The notes beneath the pieces were generated by a model that was given only the letters and a program-made list of their open reading frames with translations, was not told the DNA's origin and made no database searches. Shown one piece after another: positions 37,001 to 50,375 of a DNA stretch of 64,000 nucleotides (position 1 is the first letter of the stretch; every line of letters starts with the position of its first letter). Source of the DNA: Plazaster borealis. Lineage: Eukaryota > Echinodermata > Asteroidea > Forcipulatida > Labidiasteridae. A program made the translations under genes and the position numbers. Location of the stretch: contig CM037472.1 of NCBI GenBank assembly GCA_021014325.1, positions 27,696,039 to 27,760,038 of the forward strand, read 5' to 3'.

Positions 37001-40000
37001 TGTATCCGGGAAACAGCATTACAAAAAAAAAGACAGAATATTAATCAGAACAATCAGTGTCCAAAATGTTCTTAGCGAGTCAGTCCAATCCTTGCTGGTT
37101 ATGCGGTCTAAATCTCTTCACCCTCTAGGAGGCACAGCTTGTCTATGGGTCGGGTGTAAACTCCTGACTGCGTCTTCAACTGTACGGATCTGACCTTGCC
37201 GTCCTTGCCTTGGAAGGTTTCTCTCACAAGTCCTAGAGGCCATTGGTATCTTGGGGTGTTTTCATGCATGACAAGCACCAGATCTCCAGAGCGAACGTTG
37301 CGTTGAGGATTAAGCCATTTCTGCCTCTCCTGCAGCTGTGGGAGATACTCCTTGAGCCATCTCTGCCAGAATATGTCAGACAGATATTGTACTTGACGCC
37401 AACGTCTCCTGTAGATGTCTTGTTTCACAAATTTACCTGGTGGTAGTTGAGGACCCGAACGAAGAAGCAGCAGGTGATTTGGGGTAAGTGGCATCGGGTC
37501 GCGCATATCATCCGACAGCTTGGTGATGGGTCGTCCGTTAACAATCCCTTCGACAAGGCACATGAGTGTCAGGAGCCCTTCGTCATCGAGTGTCTGCTGA
37601 TGAAGCAAGTTGTTGAGGATTGCTCGAACGGTCCTAATCTGCCGCTCCCAAACGCCTCCAAAATGACTGGCTGCAGGTGGATTGAAGATCCACTGAATCT
37701 CCTCTTGGCACAGAAAGCTGTCAATCTGATGTTGGTTCCATTCCTGGATAGCTTGACGGAGTTCTCGCATCCCTCCAACAAAATTTGTTCCGTTGTCTGA
37801 ACGAATCTCTACTGGCTTTCCCCGACGACTGATGAATCGCTGCATTGCGTTGATGAAAGAGTCCGTATCCAAGCTATGGCTCACTTCAAGGTGAATTGCC
37901 CTGGTGGCAAGACATGTAAAGATACAACCATGTCTCTTCTGCATACTTCTAGCTCGCTTTACCATGAATGGACCGAAGAAGTCTACTCCTACCATACTGA
38001 AAGGTGGCAGTTCTGGAGTAACTCTGTCTTTTGGCAAGTCTGCCATTTGTTGTGTCATCATAGGTGCCCTCTGCTTGCGACATGGGATGCATGAGTTGAT
38101 GACATTCTTCACAGCTGTACGTCCCTTGATGATCCAGAATTTCTGACGGATGTCGGCAAGAGTGCGCTCACTTCCAGAGTGACAAGCGATGGTATGGTAG
38201 TGCCTTATTATCAGGGTTGTCAGTGGATGTCTTGTTGGCAGTATCCAAGGGTGCTTGATGTTGTCGGTGAAGGAAGCATTGGCTAGCCGCCCGCCAACTT
38301 GGATTATACCATCTCCTGACTTAGTTGGGTTCAGCTTGCGGTAGCCACCGGACTTCAACAGGGTGTCATCAAAGTTAGCCTGCTGAATTCGTCTTATAAT
38401 CTCTTTCTCAGCAGCTTGAATCTCCTTGACAGTCAGATACCGGGAAGGCTTGAAGTCCATGTCTATTTTCTTCACTCTGGCAAGAAGGATGGCTTTGGCA
38501 CGGAGAATCCATGCAACTGCTCTTCTCAGGCGGTACCATGAAGAATATCTCTCCAATAGGGTGTCTACAGCTTCAGGAATATCTTTGGTTGCCTCAACTG
38601 AGTAGACTTTGTAACTGTCTTAAGCTCCATGTCTATAGGCAGAGTCATCTTGTCAAATTCAGGTTGATTGGGCCATTTATCTTCCTCGAGCTGAAGAAAT
38701 TGTGGTCCATGAAGCCAACGTTTGCTGTCAATGAGCTGCTGTGCTTGAAGTCCTCGGAGACATCGTCTGCTGGATTGGAGCTTGTATCAACATGTTTCCA
38801 CTGCTGTGGTGTGGAATGCTCAAGTATCTTTGAAACACGGTTGGCAACAAAGGTTTGGAATCTCTTATCCTCATTTCTCAGATACTGCAACACAATCATG
38901 CTATCGCTCCAGTAGACTGTCTCCTGCAATGGTAGTGTCAGATGACGACGCATTGTTTCATCGAGCTTGACAGAAATGACTGCTGCAGAAAGTTCAAGGC
39001 GGGGAATTGTTGTTGTCTTAAGAGGTGCCAGCTTTGCTTTGGCCATGAGCAGTACACAGTGTACCAAACCACTGGAATCCTGAAGTCGCAGGTAAGTAAC
39101 AGCTCCAAAACCCCTTTCAGAAGCATCCGCAAAATGGTGCAACTGCGCTGAAGTGATGGTGTCGTAATTTAGTGGCTTGACACAACGTGGTATTGACATC
39201 TTCTGAAGGAGTGGCAAATCGGCCATCCACCGGATCCACTGCTCTTTGATGGAGTCCGGGATTGGATCATCCCATCCAATTTTCATCCTGCACAGCGACT
39301 GGAAAAGCATTTTAGCAGTGAGCACAAACGGACTGGCATATCCTAGGGGGTCATACACAGAACTCACTGTTCCCAGCAGTCCATGTCGTGTCAACGACTT
39401 CTCCGTCACATTCACATTGAATGTAAAGGCATCAGACTCGATGTCCCATAGCACACCCAGTGCTCGCTCTGCAGGAAGTGTCTGGTCCAGGTCTAATGAT
39501 GGCACTCCCTTCGCTCGTTCAGCTTCAGGGACTGATCGCAGGACTTCCCTGGAGTTACTAATCCACTTAGTGAGACGAAATCCACTGGATGCCAAAACCT
39601 CACGAAGTTGTCTGACAAGTCTGATGGCTTCTTGCTCTGAAGCGACTGACTTGAGGCAATCATCGACGTAGAAATTGTTGTCTATGGTGTCTATGGTATT
39701 GGCGTCAAAGCCCTCCATGTTGTCTTGTGCTGTACGCTTTAAGGCAAAGTTTGCACAGCTTGGTGACCAAATGCCTCCAAACAAGTGAGATGTCATTCAA
39801 ACGCCTTAGGAACCCCACTTATGTCATTGTCGTCCCACCACAGGAAACGCAGAACGTCGCGGTCCGGCTTATTCACGTGCACCTGGTGAAACATGCCTTC
39901 AACGTCTGCCATCAGGGCGATGGTGTCTTGCCGGAACTGAATCAACACTCCCACTAGCTTGTTTGTCATGTCTGGGCCCTGATGAACTTTGTCGTTGAGT

Positions 40001-43000
40001 GACACACCTCGTAACGAGCAGCACAGTCGAACACTATGCGCACCTTTCCCGGTTTGCGTGGGTGAAGGACTGGATGGTGTGGCAAATACCAAACTGCTCC
40101 ATCTTCTCTGTTCAGATCATGTTGGGGTACCTCCTCTGCATATCCTTTATTCATCAAATCTTGGATGCCTGCAATGTACTTCTCCTTCATGTCTGAGTCT
40201 CGGCCTAGTCGTCTCCCTAGCAGACGGAGTCTTTGTTCGGCAACTGCCTTGTTGTCTGGTAATTGAGGTGGGCGCATCTTAAAGGGAATGTTCATGCTAT
40301 AGTGTACTCCATCTCGGCACAATGACTGCTCCCAGGTAGAGATAACTTTCTTATCACTGATTGACATACTTCTCTCGTCACCTCCAGTGCCGTCCAGTTT
40401 CCAGAACTTTTCCACTTGTTGCTGTAGACTTGTGTCTGTATCAATGAAGAAAGAAGTTGAACGGCTTAGGGGCCCAGTCTCAAATGGGCCATTGAGAGTC
40501 CATCCCAACTTCGTACGTGTCGCATAGGGTGTTCCAGCGCCCTTCCCGGACTTCTTTGGGAATTAATGCAGAGGGGTTATCCTGGCCAATGAGCAAGTGA
40601 ACGTCTTCAATATCCACATCTGGCAAGATGATATCACTTAAGTGTGGCCATTTGTTGATCTCCTTCCTTTCTACCAAGGTGCTAGTGCCCATCTGTAACT
40701 TGGGCCTCGTCAGAACGTGTGTCATGACAACAAGATTTTCGTCACACATGTCGGTAACCTCAAGATCTACAATGCGAGTTTCAGTGAGGATATCATGATT
40801 GTCTAAGGTTGTCAGCCTCATGCTGTCTGGCTTTCCATGAACTCCAAGCTTGTTAATTAGCCCTTCTGAGCAGAAGGTCTGCGTTGATCCACTGTCAAGT
40901 AGAGCGTATGTCGTCACAAAGTTAGTAGCACTTCTGTGGCTTCTTACTTTCACTGGAACTATGGGTAGGGCTATCCTTCCACTTCCGGCCCCAGAAGTGT
41001 TGCAAGTTGCATTGGCTGAGGCAGTTGTTGGCACAGCATTGACCGTGAAAGGAACAGCATTATTTACGAGCTGACCTCCTTGCTTCACAGGGTAAGCACT
41101 TGTTGGTGGTGACGGGTTGTCTGTGCGGGTTAGATGTAAGAATTTGGTATGTTTCAGACCACATCCAGGAACAGTGCAAACTGCATTTCTAGAACAATCT
41201 CGGGATCGGTGTCCTGGTTGCAGACAGTTGACACACAGTCGCTTTGTTTGCACGAAATTGAGTCTGTTAGTAACTTTCAGGGCTTTCCAGCTATCACAGC
41301 CAAACAGACCATGACCCCGTCCACAATACCAACAGGAACGTGGAGGTTTATCGCTTCTAGCACTCACTTCTGACGATGCGTGTGCTGGCCAATCTGCATT
41401 CTGAAATGTCCCCTTTGTGCGTTGAGGGGAGGAGGTTGTCTCTACTTGTGTCACAAAATTGGAGCGGTGTTTTGACATTGAAGTATCCTTGCGCTTGACA
41501 TCCTTCATTGATTTGTCAGCGCGATCTCTGCTCACGAGCTTGCTGTAGACTGGGTCATTTGCTTGTTGTGCTGAAATCTGCACAAATTTGACGATGTCAT
41601 CTATAGTAGGGGACCTGGATTCAACAGTTTTAATATGGTAAACTCTTTTCAGCCATGCCTTGCGAACATCCCAGGGTAGCTTCTCCACCATCTGAGCCAA
41701 ACTTCTGCTGTTGTTTAGCTCACTTAATTTGTCCATGGTGTCTAGCGTCTCCCGGCAGTTTCTCAAGTCATCAGCAAAATCTAGAAGTGCCCTGCTGTCT
41801 CGAATATCAGGGCGATTGACAATCTTGTTGATCCATGCCTCTGCTATGTCATATTCATTTCCAAACCTGTCCTTCAGAAGCTTTCTAGCAAGAGCATAGC
41901 CCTCAGGTGGTGTCTTGACTGCACAGCACTGTATCAGTTTCCCAGCAGCACCGGTGCAGTACTGCTGGAGACGAGCCAACTTAGCAGCATCACTGACTGT
42001 GTCCTTTACTACGGCATTCTCAAATGCCCGGATGAAGACCCAATATTTTGCAGGATCTCCATCGAATGTCATTAGCTCAGTCTTTGGCAATTGTAGGGTC
42101 TCTACCAAGGACTGTTGTTGTAGCTGCATGGCTTTCACGAGATGGGTAAGGTTGCTAGGGATGTCTCCACCCCGGTCGTTGAGTGAGGGTATGGCGGTTG
42201 AACCCGATGAACTTGAAAAAGAAACATCTTGGTTTACTTTGGGGTCTTGGCTGGGTGTCGTGTAGTGTGTGGTGACTGGCTGAACAAACGGTGTAGAAGT
42301 CTTAACATCATATACATTTTCAGCCTCAGCAAATGTTTTCTCTATTGCAGCAGCTCTCGCTAGCTTTGTCTCCAGCTCTATCTGCCGACGTCGCTGATGA
42401 AGCTTCAGCTCGTCCTCTTCCAGGGCCTGTCTTTTCTGTTCTACTGCAATTTCTGCTTGCAATGCAGCTTTCTCGGCTGAAGCTCGGAGCCTTGCACTGG
42501 ATGCTGAGGATGCACCAGATGCAACGCTACTTCTCCTGGAACTTCTGCTGCCAGCTTGGCTCAACGAATCCATGTACTCAAATGTCGTTGCAATCTGGTC
42601 AGCAGTATTTGTTAGTTCTGTATCCATCGTCTGTCTTGTTCTACCGTGTATACTCATAGTAGATGTAGTTGACTAATAAATGATGATCAATGTCACACGA
42701 TGTTCAATTAAGTACAATTCAAAACTGCCCTCGAAGCTCAAACTTAACTGATGCTGAAGGTACAGATGAACTATGTCCAAAAGCTCAAATTGAACTAATG
42801 TAGCCTGTGATGCTACAGGTCGCCGCTTATTTAAATTCAGGAATATTTTACTCAGCAATGAGACGCACCAAAATTAACTGTTAAACTTTTATTTTATTGA
42901 TCTTGATCTGCAGGTAAAATTACTTTATAATTACTGTTATTGACGAATAAACTTTAATTTGATGATTGAGTTCTGATTGTATCCAGATGACTAATTAGTG

Positions 43001-46000
43001 TTGACGGTTGACTATTGAAGTAGAGGTGGCAATTAATTTACTGGATGGCGGTAGTAGGTGGTGTTTGGTGACTACAGTGTAGTTGGTGAAGGTGGTGAAG
43101 GTGGTGAAGGTGGTTCAACTAAAATACATAAAGAGAGAATAACAGGTTGCATATTAAATACATGAACCAAGGTCACATTTTGACTTAAACTTCTAGATCA
43201 TTATGAATTAACTCCTAAACTTGTGAACCTGTCAATTTACTGCAAATATCTAATGAATCTTCACACAAGAAACCAATTATTGTAAACTACATAAACTACA
43301 TAATCAATGGCATCAATAACGCATGAACGTATAATACTAATAGTAATACAGAGCAATGGGCCTACATGTCATGTACATGCATGTACACACGTGTAATTTC
43401 CACTCAACAAAAAACCTTAATTTGTATAACAAAAACACTTCCAAATTACTCAATATCGACAATAACAATGGTCAATAAAATGAGAACACTCACTTTGCTG
43501 AGCTGCCTAGGTTCTAGTGGCAATAGATGTCTTAAATAAATGGTTTTGTTCCTTTCTGTATCTTGGCAATTTGTAGCGTGACAATTTACAACCATGGTAC
43601 AACATAATGTGTCTTGAAAAATAGCGCCCTCTATTGATTATTGAAAAGGCGAGGCGCTGCACAAAAAAGGTAAACAAAAAAGATATTCTGGCGGCTACAG
43701 TGACAATAGAAGCACTTCATACTGGCTGAGGCCCCGTTCCCACTGGACCCCGCATTGATCTCGCAATTCGAGAAAAGGGCGATCAGACCCCGCAATTTCC
43801 CGAAAAGGGCGATCAAAGGGCGATCAAGCGTAAGTGGGAACGCGAGGGCGATCAGGATCAGACCCCGCAAATTTGATCCACCTCGGGAGTAGGATTAAAG
43901 CGGGATCTGATCGCCCTTTTGGATTAATGGGCGATCAAAAGTCTAGAGGGAACGCAAAGGGCGATCAGACCCCGCAATTTGAGGGCGAACATCCGGTATG
44001 GTAGGCCCGAATGGCGCGAAAACGGTGTACTTTTTTCTTCTATTCCCAGCACGCACCACGCATTTGGTGACATTATAAGAATTGCAAGTAAAGCATAAAG
44101 CAGTATTGACGTCGCGTGACGATACCAACAACTACTTGAACGCTGTGTGAGTTGGCAGCGGCAGCACACACGAGTCGTATCAAAGTCTGCTCTAAAAAGC
44201 ATGCACCCATCTCCGGCGTGCGTTTATTATTCAGAACGATGTCTGTACACGCATTTACTATGGCAGCTGGTACCCAGAAGTAAGCCATTTTGCAATGACA
44301 TTTAGCGTGTGATTTTTCTTTGTGTGGAAGGGCAACCCGACTATATTTCTTTTGCAGCTATCTCGTACCTCGTACTCACGATCGTGCCTTGTGATCGACC
44401 CCACTATATTGTGAGACATTACGGATTATATGATGGGTCCGAGGATGACAATTATTTTCAAAAGCCGCTGGACTATCTTTGATGTTCAAAGTGTTCATAA
44501 ATATGGACAAAAAACGGTCTTGTTGAACAGACGGATTTCCTTAAAAAACTATAGAGTAGAAATGGGACTTTTTGTGACCCATTCATCTAGGAATAAAAAC
44601 GAGGCAAACATTTAAAAGAATTTTCAGAGTGAGTTTGGCGGTGTATGATTTTTCCTGTCTGTTTTGTATTTGTTTTTAAAATATTTTACAAACGATCTTT
44701 CTTATAAAAATGTACGCTGTTTTTTTTCTTTCTACAATAATAATAAATCGGCATAAAAGCCGAAGGTCAAAATCAACGTATAAACCGCGGTTTATAATCC
44801 GAAAATTACGGTACACGTTCTGTACAACGCATCCACACTAAACCCAAACCGACCTGCGTTGGTGAACTTTGAATCCACTTCCGTTCCCAAGAGGGGGATC
44901 AATGCGCGATCATACTCAAGTGGGAACGCGGCCGCGATTTCCGCCTGCGGCTAATCCTGCTGCTTGATCCTGATCCCGCATTTGTGGATCCAGTGGGAAC
45001 GCGGTCTGAGTTGATTTTCTGTTTAATCTTCTTGACTGGGTATTATGTTAATCCCACTGCAAATACACCCCCATTTCTTTGTTTGTTCGCTAGACAGTCT
45101 GGAGAAATCTACAAGTGAAGTGAGACGCCTTTACTTGCACAAAGATAGATTCCAAGCACTGTGTGTATGAATGGGCGCCAAGACTAGACAAGATTTATGC
45201 GAATGTTTAAGATGCATTCTTGCAATCTTCCATTATTAGGACTTTTTGTGGCAGTTCATCGTTGGATTTGATAAGAGGACATCTGTTTTTCCCCCTTACT
45301 TATCTCTGTAAATGTGAATAAAAACTAAGACGAACCAAAGTTGTTTGGTTGTTTTTGACATGCTGTTAAATTGGTACAGCTAGTGTGACACACATGTAGG
45401 CATTATACTCTGTTCTTAGAAGGGCAAGGCATTTTCTGGTATGAAAGGAAAGTCTATTGGGTAAATGTAAATTTTTGCTGAAACATTCCAAGGGGCACCA
45501 AGGCAATGACCATTGGGCATGGAGGCAATTGCCTCTGATGCCTCGGTGAAGTGTCATGCCTGTACTGGTACAGCAGGACTTCGGGTGGGGGGAAGGGAGA
45601 TCCACAAGACCACAGGGCTTGTGGCTCAAAATGTTTACAGGACCGTCTAGAACTGTAAATGAATAAATATGAGAAGAATTTTTCCAACACAGTTTTAACA
45701 TGCATTTAACTTTGTTTATTTGAATAAACACCAAGACCTGTAAGAGAAGATTTATCTCCAATGTGTTTATGGGTATTATTAAGTATACTTCATTACTCAA
45801 TAGAACTGAAAGATATGTTATCAAACTCAAAGTCAACATTTAAACACAATTTGTTTGTGTTCAAGATATTACACAGTGGGGTATTATAATTAAATTGAAA
45901 ACACTTGTTTGTTCATGGGTTTACTGGCCCGAAGCTAAAATCACTGGCCTAGGGCCTGTGGTCCAGTGTAAAATTTGAGCCCCCACAGTATACAATATAT

Positions 46001-49000
46001 ATTTATGTAACTCAACAAAGTACATTGTCTCTGTGGGAGTTACAACATTTCCAATGTAGCTGCAAGACCAAGACAAGAGTCGGAGGGGAAATAAACAAAG
46101 TTCCTTGTTGACAATGAACTTACTGTTCAAAGAGTTTCCTTTTGATGTGAAAGCAGGAAGTGGTTCAGTGAACATAAACTTGTTTCTTAATCTGGACTTC
46201 CCCTCTTCAGTAACATGTACATTGTTTTGCTGAAAAAATGTAACACTATAATGTATAGTGGTTTACTATGATATATAATGGTTTATTATTTGATATACTA
46301 TAATATATTGTAAAGCTACACCAAACAATTTTTGATTTGGGATAGCGGGAAACAAATCCTGGTCGGTTTTTTTTGGCAGATTTTACCCCCAAATTTAGAT
46401 TTAATTTGTGAAAAGCTAGTTATAGAGTCAGGAAAGCTTTCATTTAAAGGCAGTGGACACTATTGGTAATTACTCAAAATAATTATTGGCATAAAACCTT
46501 GCTTGATGACGAGTAATGGGGAGAGGTTGATGGTATAAAACATTGTGAGAAACGGCTCCCTCTGAAGTGCCATAGTTTTCAAGAAAGAAGTAATTTTCCA
46601 CGAGTTTGATTTCGAGACCTCAAGTTTAGAACTTGAGGTCTCGAAATCAACCATATAAACGCACACAACTTCGTGTTGCAAGGGTTGTTTTTCTTTCATT
46701 ATTATCTCGCAACTTCGATGACCGATTGAGCTCAAATTTTCACAGGTTTGTTATTTTATGCATATGTTGAGATACACCAAATGTGAAGGCTAGTCTTTGA
46801 CAATTACCAATAGTGTCCACTGCCTTTAAGGTATTGCACACACATACGCACAAAATCTGCAAATGATTAGAGGGTAGTTAATTAAAACCTAAAAATGAAA
46901 TCTTTTTGAGATCCTGATGATATCTTAGGTCCACCAGCCATGCACAAACAACTCTGCATGTTACCAGTGTTGGGGGGTGGATATGGGGGGTGGGGGGTGG
47001 ATAGGGGGGTGGGGGGTGGATAGGGGGATGGTACCCCTCCCCTCCCCCCTAATGAGATTGAAAACAATGCACAAATGAATGGTTTGATACATTAAAATGA
47101 TAAACAGCTAATTTATGCCTTCATGTTTCATAGATTCCAGCCCATGCATCAGATGGAGAGTCGGTGCTAGGAAGAGAGCGAGTGAAGACCTTCACCTACG
47201 ATTATTCCTATTGGTCGGTTAACCCATCAGAGCCACAATTTGCATCTCAAGAAAGAGTGAGTAACCAGTTTGAGAAGTTACAAAAATTGCAAAGGGTTTG
47301 AGACTTACTTTCTCACATAGGTCCACTGGCAAAACTTAAGCATTCAGCTTTATTTGATTGGCGGCATGTTTATTGATTATGGTGTTTACAAAATTTAAAA
47401 TTCTTGTTTTACGGTACATTTACACGTACTCCAAGATGAATTCCCAGTTTCTTATACAAAAATCTCAATTTACATTTCGGTAATTGATTGTTCAACCTTT
47501 AACAAAGGTCATGTGTGACTTCGCAAATATATTTTCATTTTCTTGAAAACACATGGACAACATTGGTAATTGTCAAAGACCGGTAACTGCACTTTATGTG
47601 ACCCAACATATACATGTACATGAAATAACAAAACTATGAAAGTTTAAACCCGGTCAGTAATTTGAGTCATGAGAAAATAGTTTAAAAAAAAAAAAAAAAT
47701 TGTATGTTTTCACTGTTTTGAAACATCCAGTTTTGGTCTTCTGAGATCCAAACTAATTGTTCTGCTCTTTCTCAAAAACTATAGCAGTTTAGGCAAAAAT
47801 ACTTCAAGGGAAGTTTTCCCGCCATGACCATCTGTATAACCATGTAAGTTATGTGCAAATCTGTGAACATTTATTTTTTTCAATCATACCGAAGTGGCGG
47901 TGCGATAATGGGCGAACAATATAAGGACCATGCCAAAGGCAAGGTCCATTATCTCACGGCTACGACCTTGCTGGTTGTAAATAGCCATTTAAAGACCTCG
48001 TCGCCTACTCTTTTATTCCCTTATTAAATTCCTCTTTTTTCAGTTTACATGTAATAGGGCCTATAGGCGCAGCAAAAAACAAAACAAAATAAAAGTTTGT
48101 TGGAACCTGCAATTAGTTCTTGGAGGTTTTTAAATACAGAGTTTGAAGCTTTGTGCTCGAGAAAAATGCAAACCTTAGTCCAGTAGACAATAATAATAAT
48201 AATATAGAGCATTTATAATGCGCCAAATTCACCAAATTAAGGTGCTCAAGGCGCACGAGAGGGAATCCTCACACAGTAAAAACATGGAGGTAGGTAAAAA
48301 TCAGATAAAGGACATTCACAGATAAGCCAAATTAAACAAGTAAGTTTTCAAACTAATCTTAAAAGTAACAACACTAGAAATATAACAAATTTGTTGTGTA
48401 AGTCGTTCCAGAGAGTAGGTCCAGCATGTGAAAATGACCGATCACCCCAATTTGTCTTACTCTTAGAAACATGTAACAAGCTAGTTGTAGAAGATCGAAG
48501 AGATCGAGTTCATTACTGATCATTTAATAGGCTAGTACTGAACACTTCACACACTCTCAGTCAAAAACAAGGATTTGGAGTGAACAGAAGTACAAAACAC
48601 CAACCATACAATAGAGCTGAGCTTTTTAATTATAAGATGTATTGAATGTTTGAATTGGTTTGTGTACATAGTGCAAATAGTAGTAAAAAATAATGGCTAG
48701 ATAACAGTTTCAGTAGCATCAAAGTACGAAGGTTGTTCTGATAAAGCTAATGCTATGTCTAGGCTTGGCACAACTCAAATATTATTGGGTCATCCATACA
48801 TAATAATTTAGATATAATCACTGCAGATAACTATGTTTGCAACATGGGGTAGATTTGGGAATACGTGTGTATTTAATGCTGGGTATAATGAATATTCATT
48901 CTGACCAGGCTGATTCTGACTGGTGGATATATGTTCATAGCCAGTCCTTATTGGCCACTTGCTCTTTTATCCTGCATAATTATTATTGTTATCTATTTCT

Positions 49001-50344
49001 GGAAAACTAAGGATGCCTCGAACGCAAACTTTTAAAATGCAGAGTGGAAGCCTGAGGGAAAGCTCTAAACAGGATGCGCTTGCTATGAACCAGAAACACT
49101 GCTAGGATAAACCTCTACTATTGACTTCTATGGTATGTGTTCTGGGATGCAATACTAAAGAATTCCAGAAAACAAAGGGACAAAGCAATTATGGTAAAGT
49201 GTTTTGCTCAAGGACCCAAGCATCACATAACTTGCCAGGCTGGGATTCGAACCCACATTGTGTGAAGACAGACCTTGAATACTGCTTTACTAGCAATAGC
49301 ATGCTTGGCCACGGGACAAGACACAAAGTAGTAGAAGTACGCCTTTAGCAGAAGGTTGAGGACTCTAATTACAATTATCACAGACACCCCTGGAGATCAG
49401 ATGACCTTGCAATAATTGCAAGTTATCTTAAAATTGTTGTCTCCATGTAGTTATCTAGTTGTAATCTTATTTGTTGTTTGAAGACATCCCATTTGCAAAC
49501 TTTACGGATACATGTGGTGGGTGGGATTATGAGAAATTTCTCTGAACAACTGTTTTCCAGTACATGTACATCATGCAGTATTAGAGGCCCAATGTAGTCT
49601 ACATTTAATGTTTGCTTCAAACGCACCCAGACATTGCATCCTTTTCTAAGCAACAACAATCTATCAAATTGTCATAGATCGTAGCTTCAATGGTGTCTAT
49701 AGTTCCAGTACAAGTTAAAGATAAATTACAGGATTGTATACAAATATTGAATGTTTACAAGTGCATTGTTGAGATTATTTGCATGAGTTGAATGAAACAT
49801 TCCATCTTTCAATTCAACTAATTAAAATATTCTCTCTGTTGTACACAAAAACATGTTTTATAAATGTACATAACACCCAAGTAGATCTTTGTCATTTGAT
49901 TGGAGGATGAAACTATAAGAATTGAGAATGAACCATACTCAGGCCTGATACTTCACAAAGGGCGGCAATGGAGGCAATTGCCTCTGTTGCCCCTGTTCAT
50001 TGCCTTGGTGCCCCTTGAAATGTTCAAATAGAAATTTACAAGGAGAAAACACTTTGGTGCCCTAGCCCTTTCAAAAATGAAGCAAAGCAAGGCCTGCAAA
50101 CTGTACAAGGTCGTATTCAGACATTCACTAGGATTACAAGGGTCTTGTGCACTGACTGTGCTTAAGGCATGGTGTGATCTAGCGTGCAACAGTGAAAAAG
50201 GATGGAACAAAATTCACACAGAGAAAAGTACCAGAATACAGGGTTTATGACGTAGGGCAGTGTTCTCCAACCTATAGAAAAGACGTGGCGCACCGCCACG
50301 CTTTCTGCGGCGCGCGCCACGCTTTATAATCGCCACTAAGCTTT

Positions 50345-50375
<31 letters not shown>

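Larger units (their letters stand above)
36085..43699 (-). mobile_element. BEL/Pao LTR retrotransposon, near complete, 7615 bp
   Basis: Two LTRs (36085-36983, 42799-43699) with TGTAGCC...GGCTACA ends and flanking 5-bp target duplications GTGAC (36080-36084, 43700-43704). The internal minus-strand coding region runs gag (DUF1759, zinc knuckles), aspartic protease, reverse transcriptase, RNase H, integrase and a C-terminal DUF5641-like domain, the BEL/Pao order. A purine-rich AGGGGCCGGGA lies directly before the 3' LTR on the coding strand (polypurine tract); I could not place the primer binding site with certainty. Coding frames change four times, so it is defective as written. The LTRs differ by only two substitutions and a few small indels, so the insertion is recent. 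Confidence 0.95.

Noticed and set aside
40850..42659. Plus-strand ORFs across the retrotransposon gag region
   Set aside because: The minus-strand frame carries zinc knuckles and the protease motif; the plus-strand frames carry nothing recognisable.
46882..47067. Pro-rich minus-strand ORF upstream of kinesin exon 3
   Set aside because: It is the complement of the G-rich tandem run.
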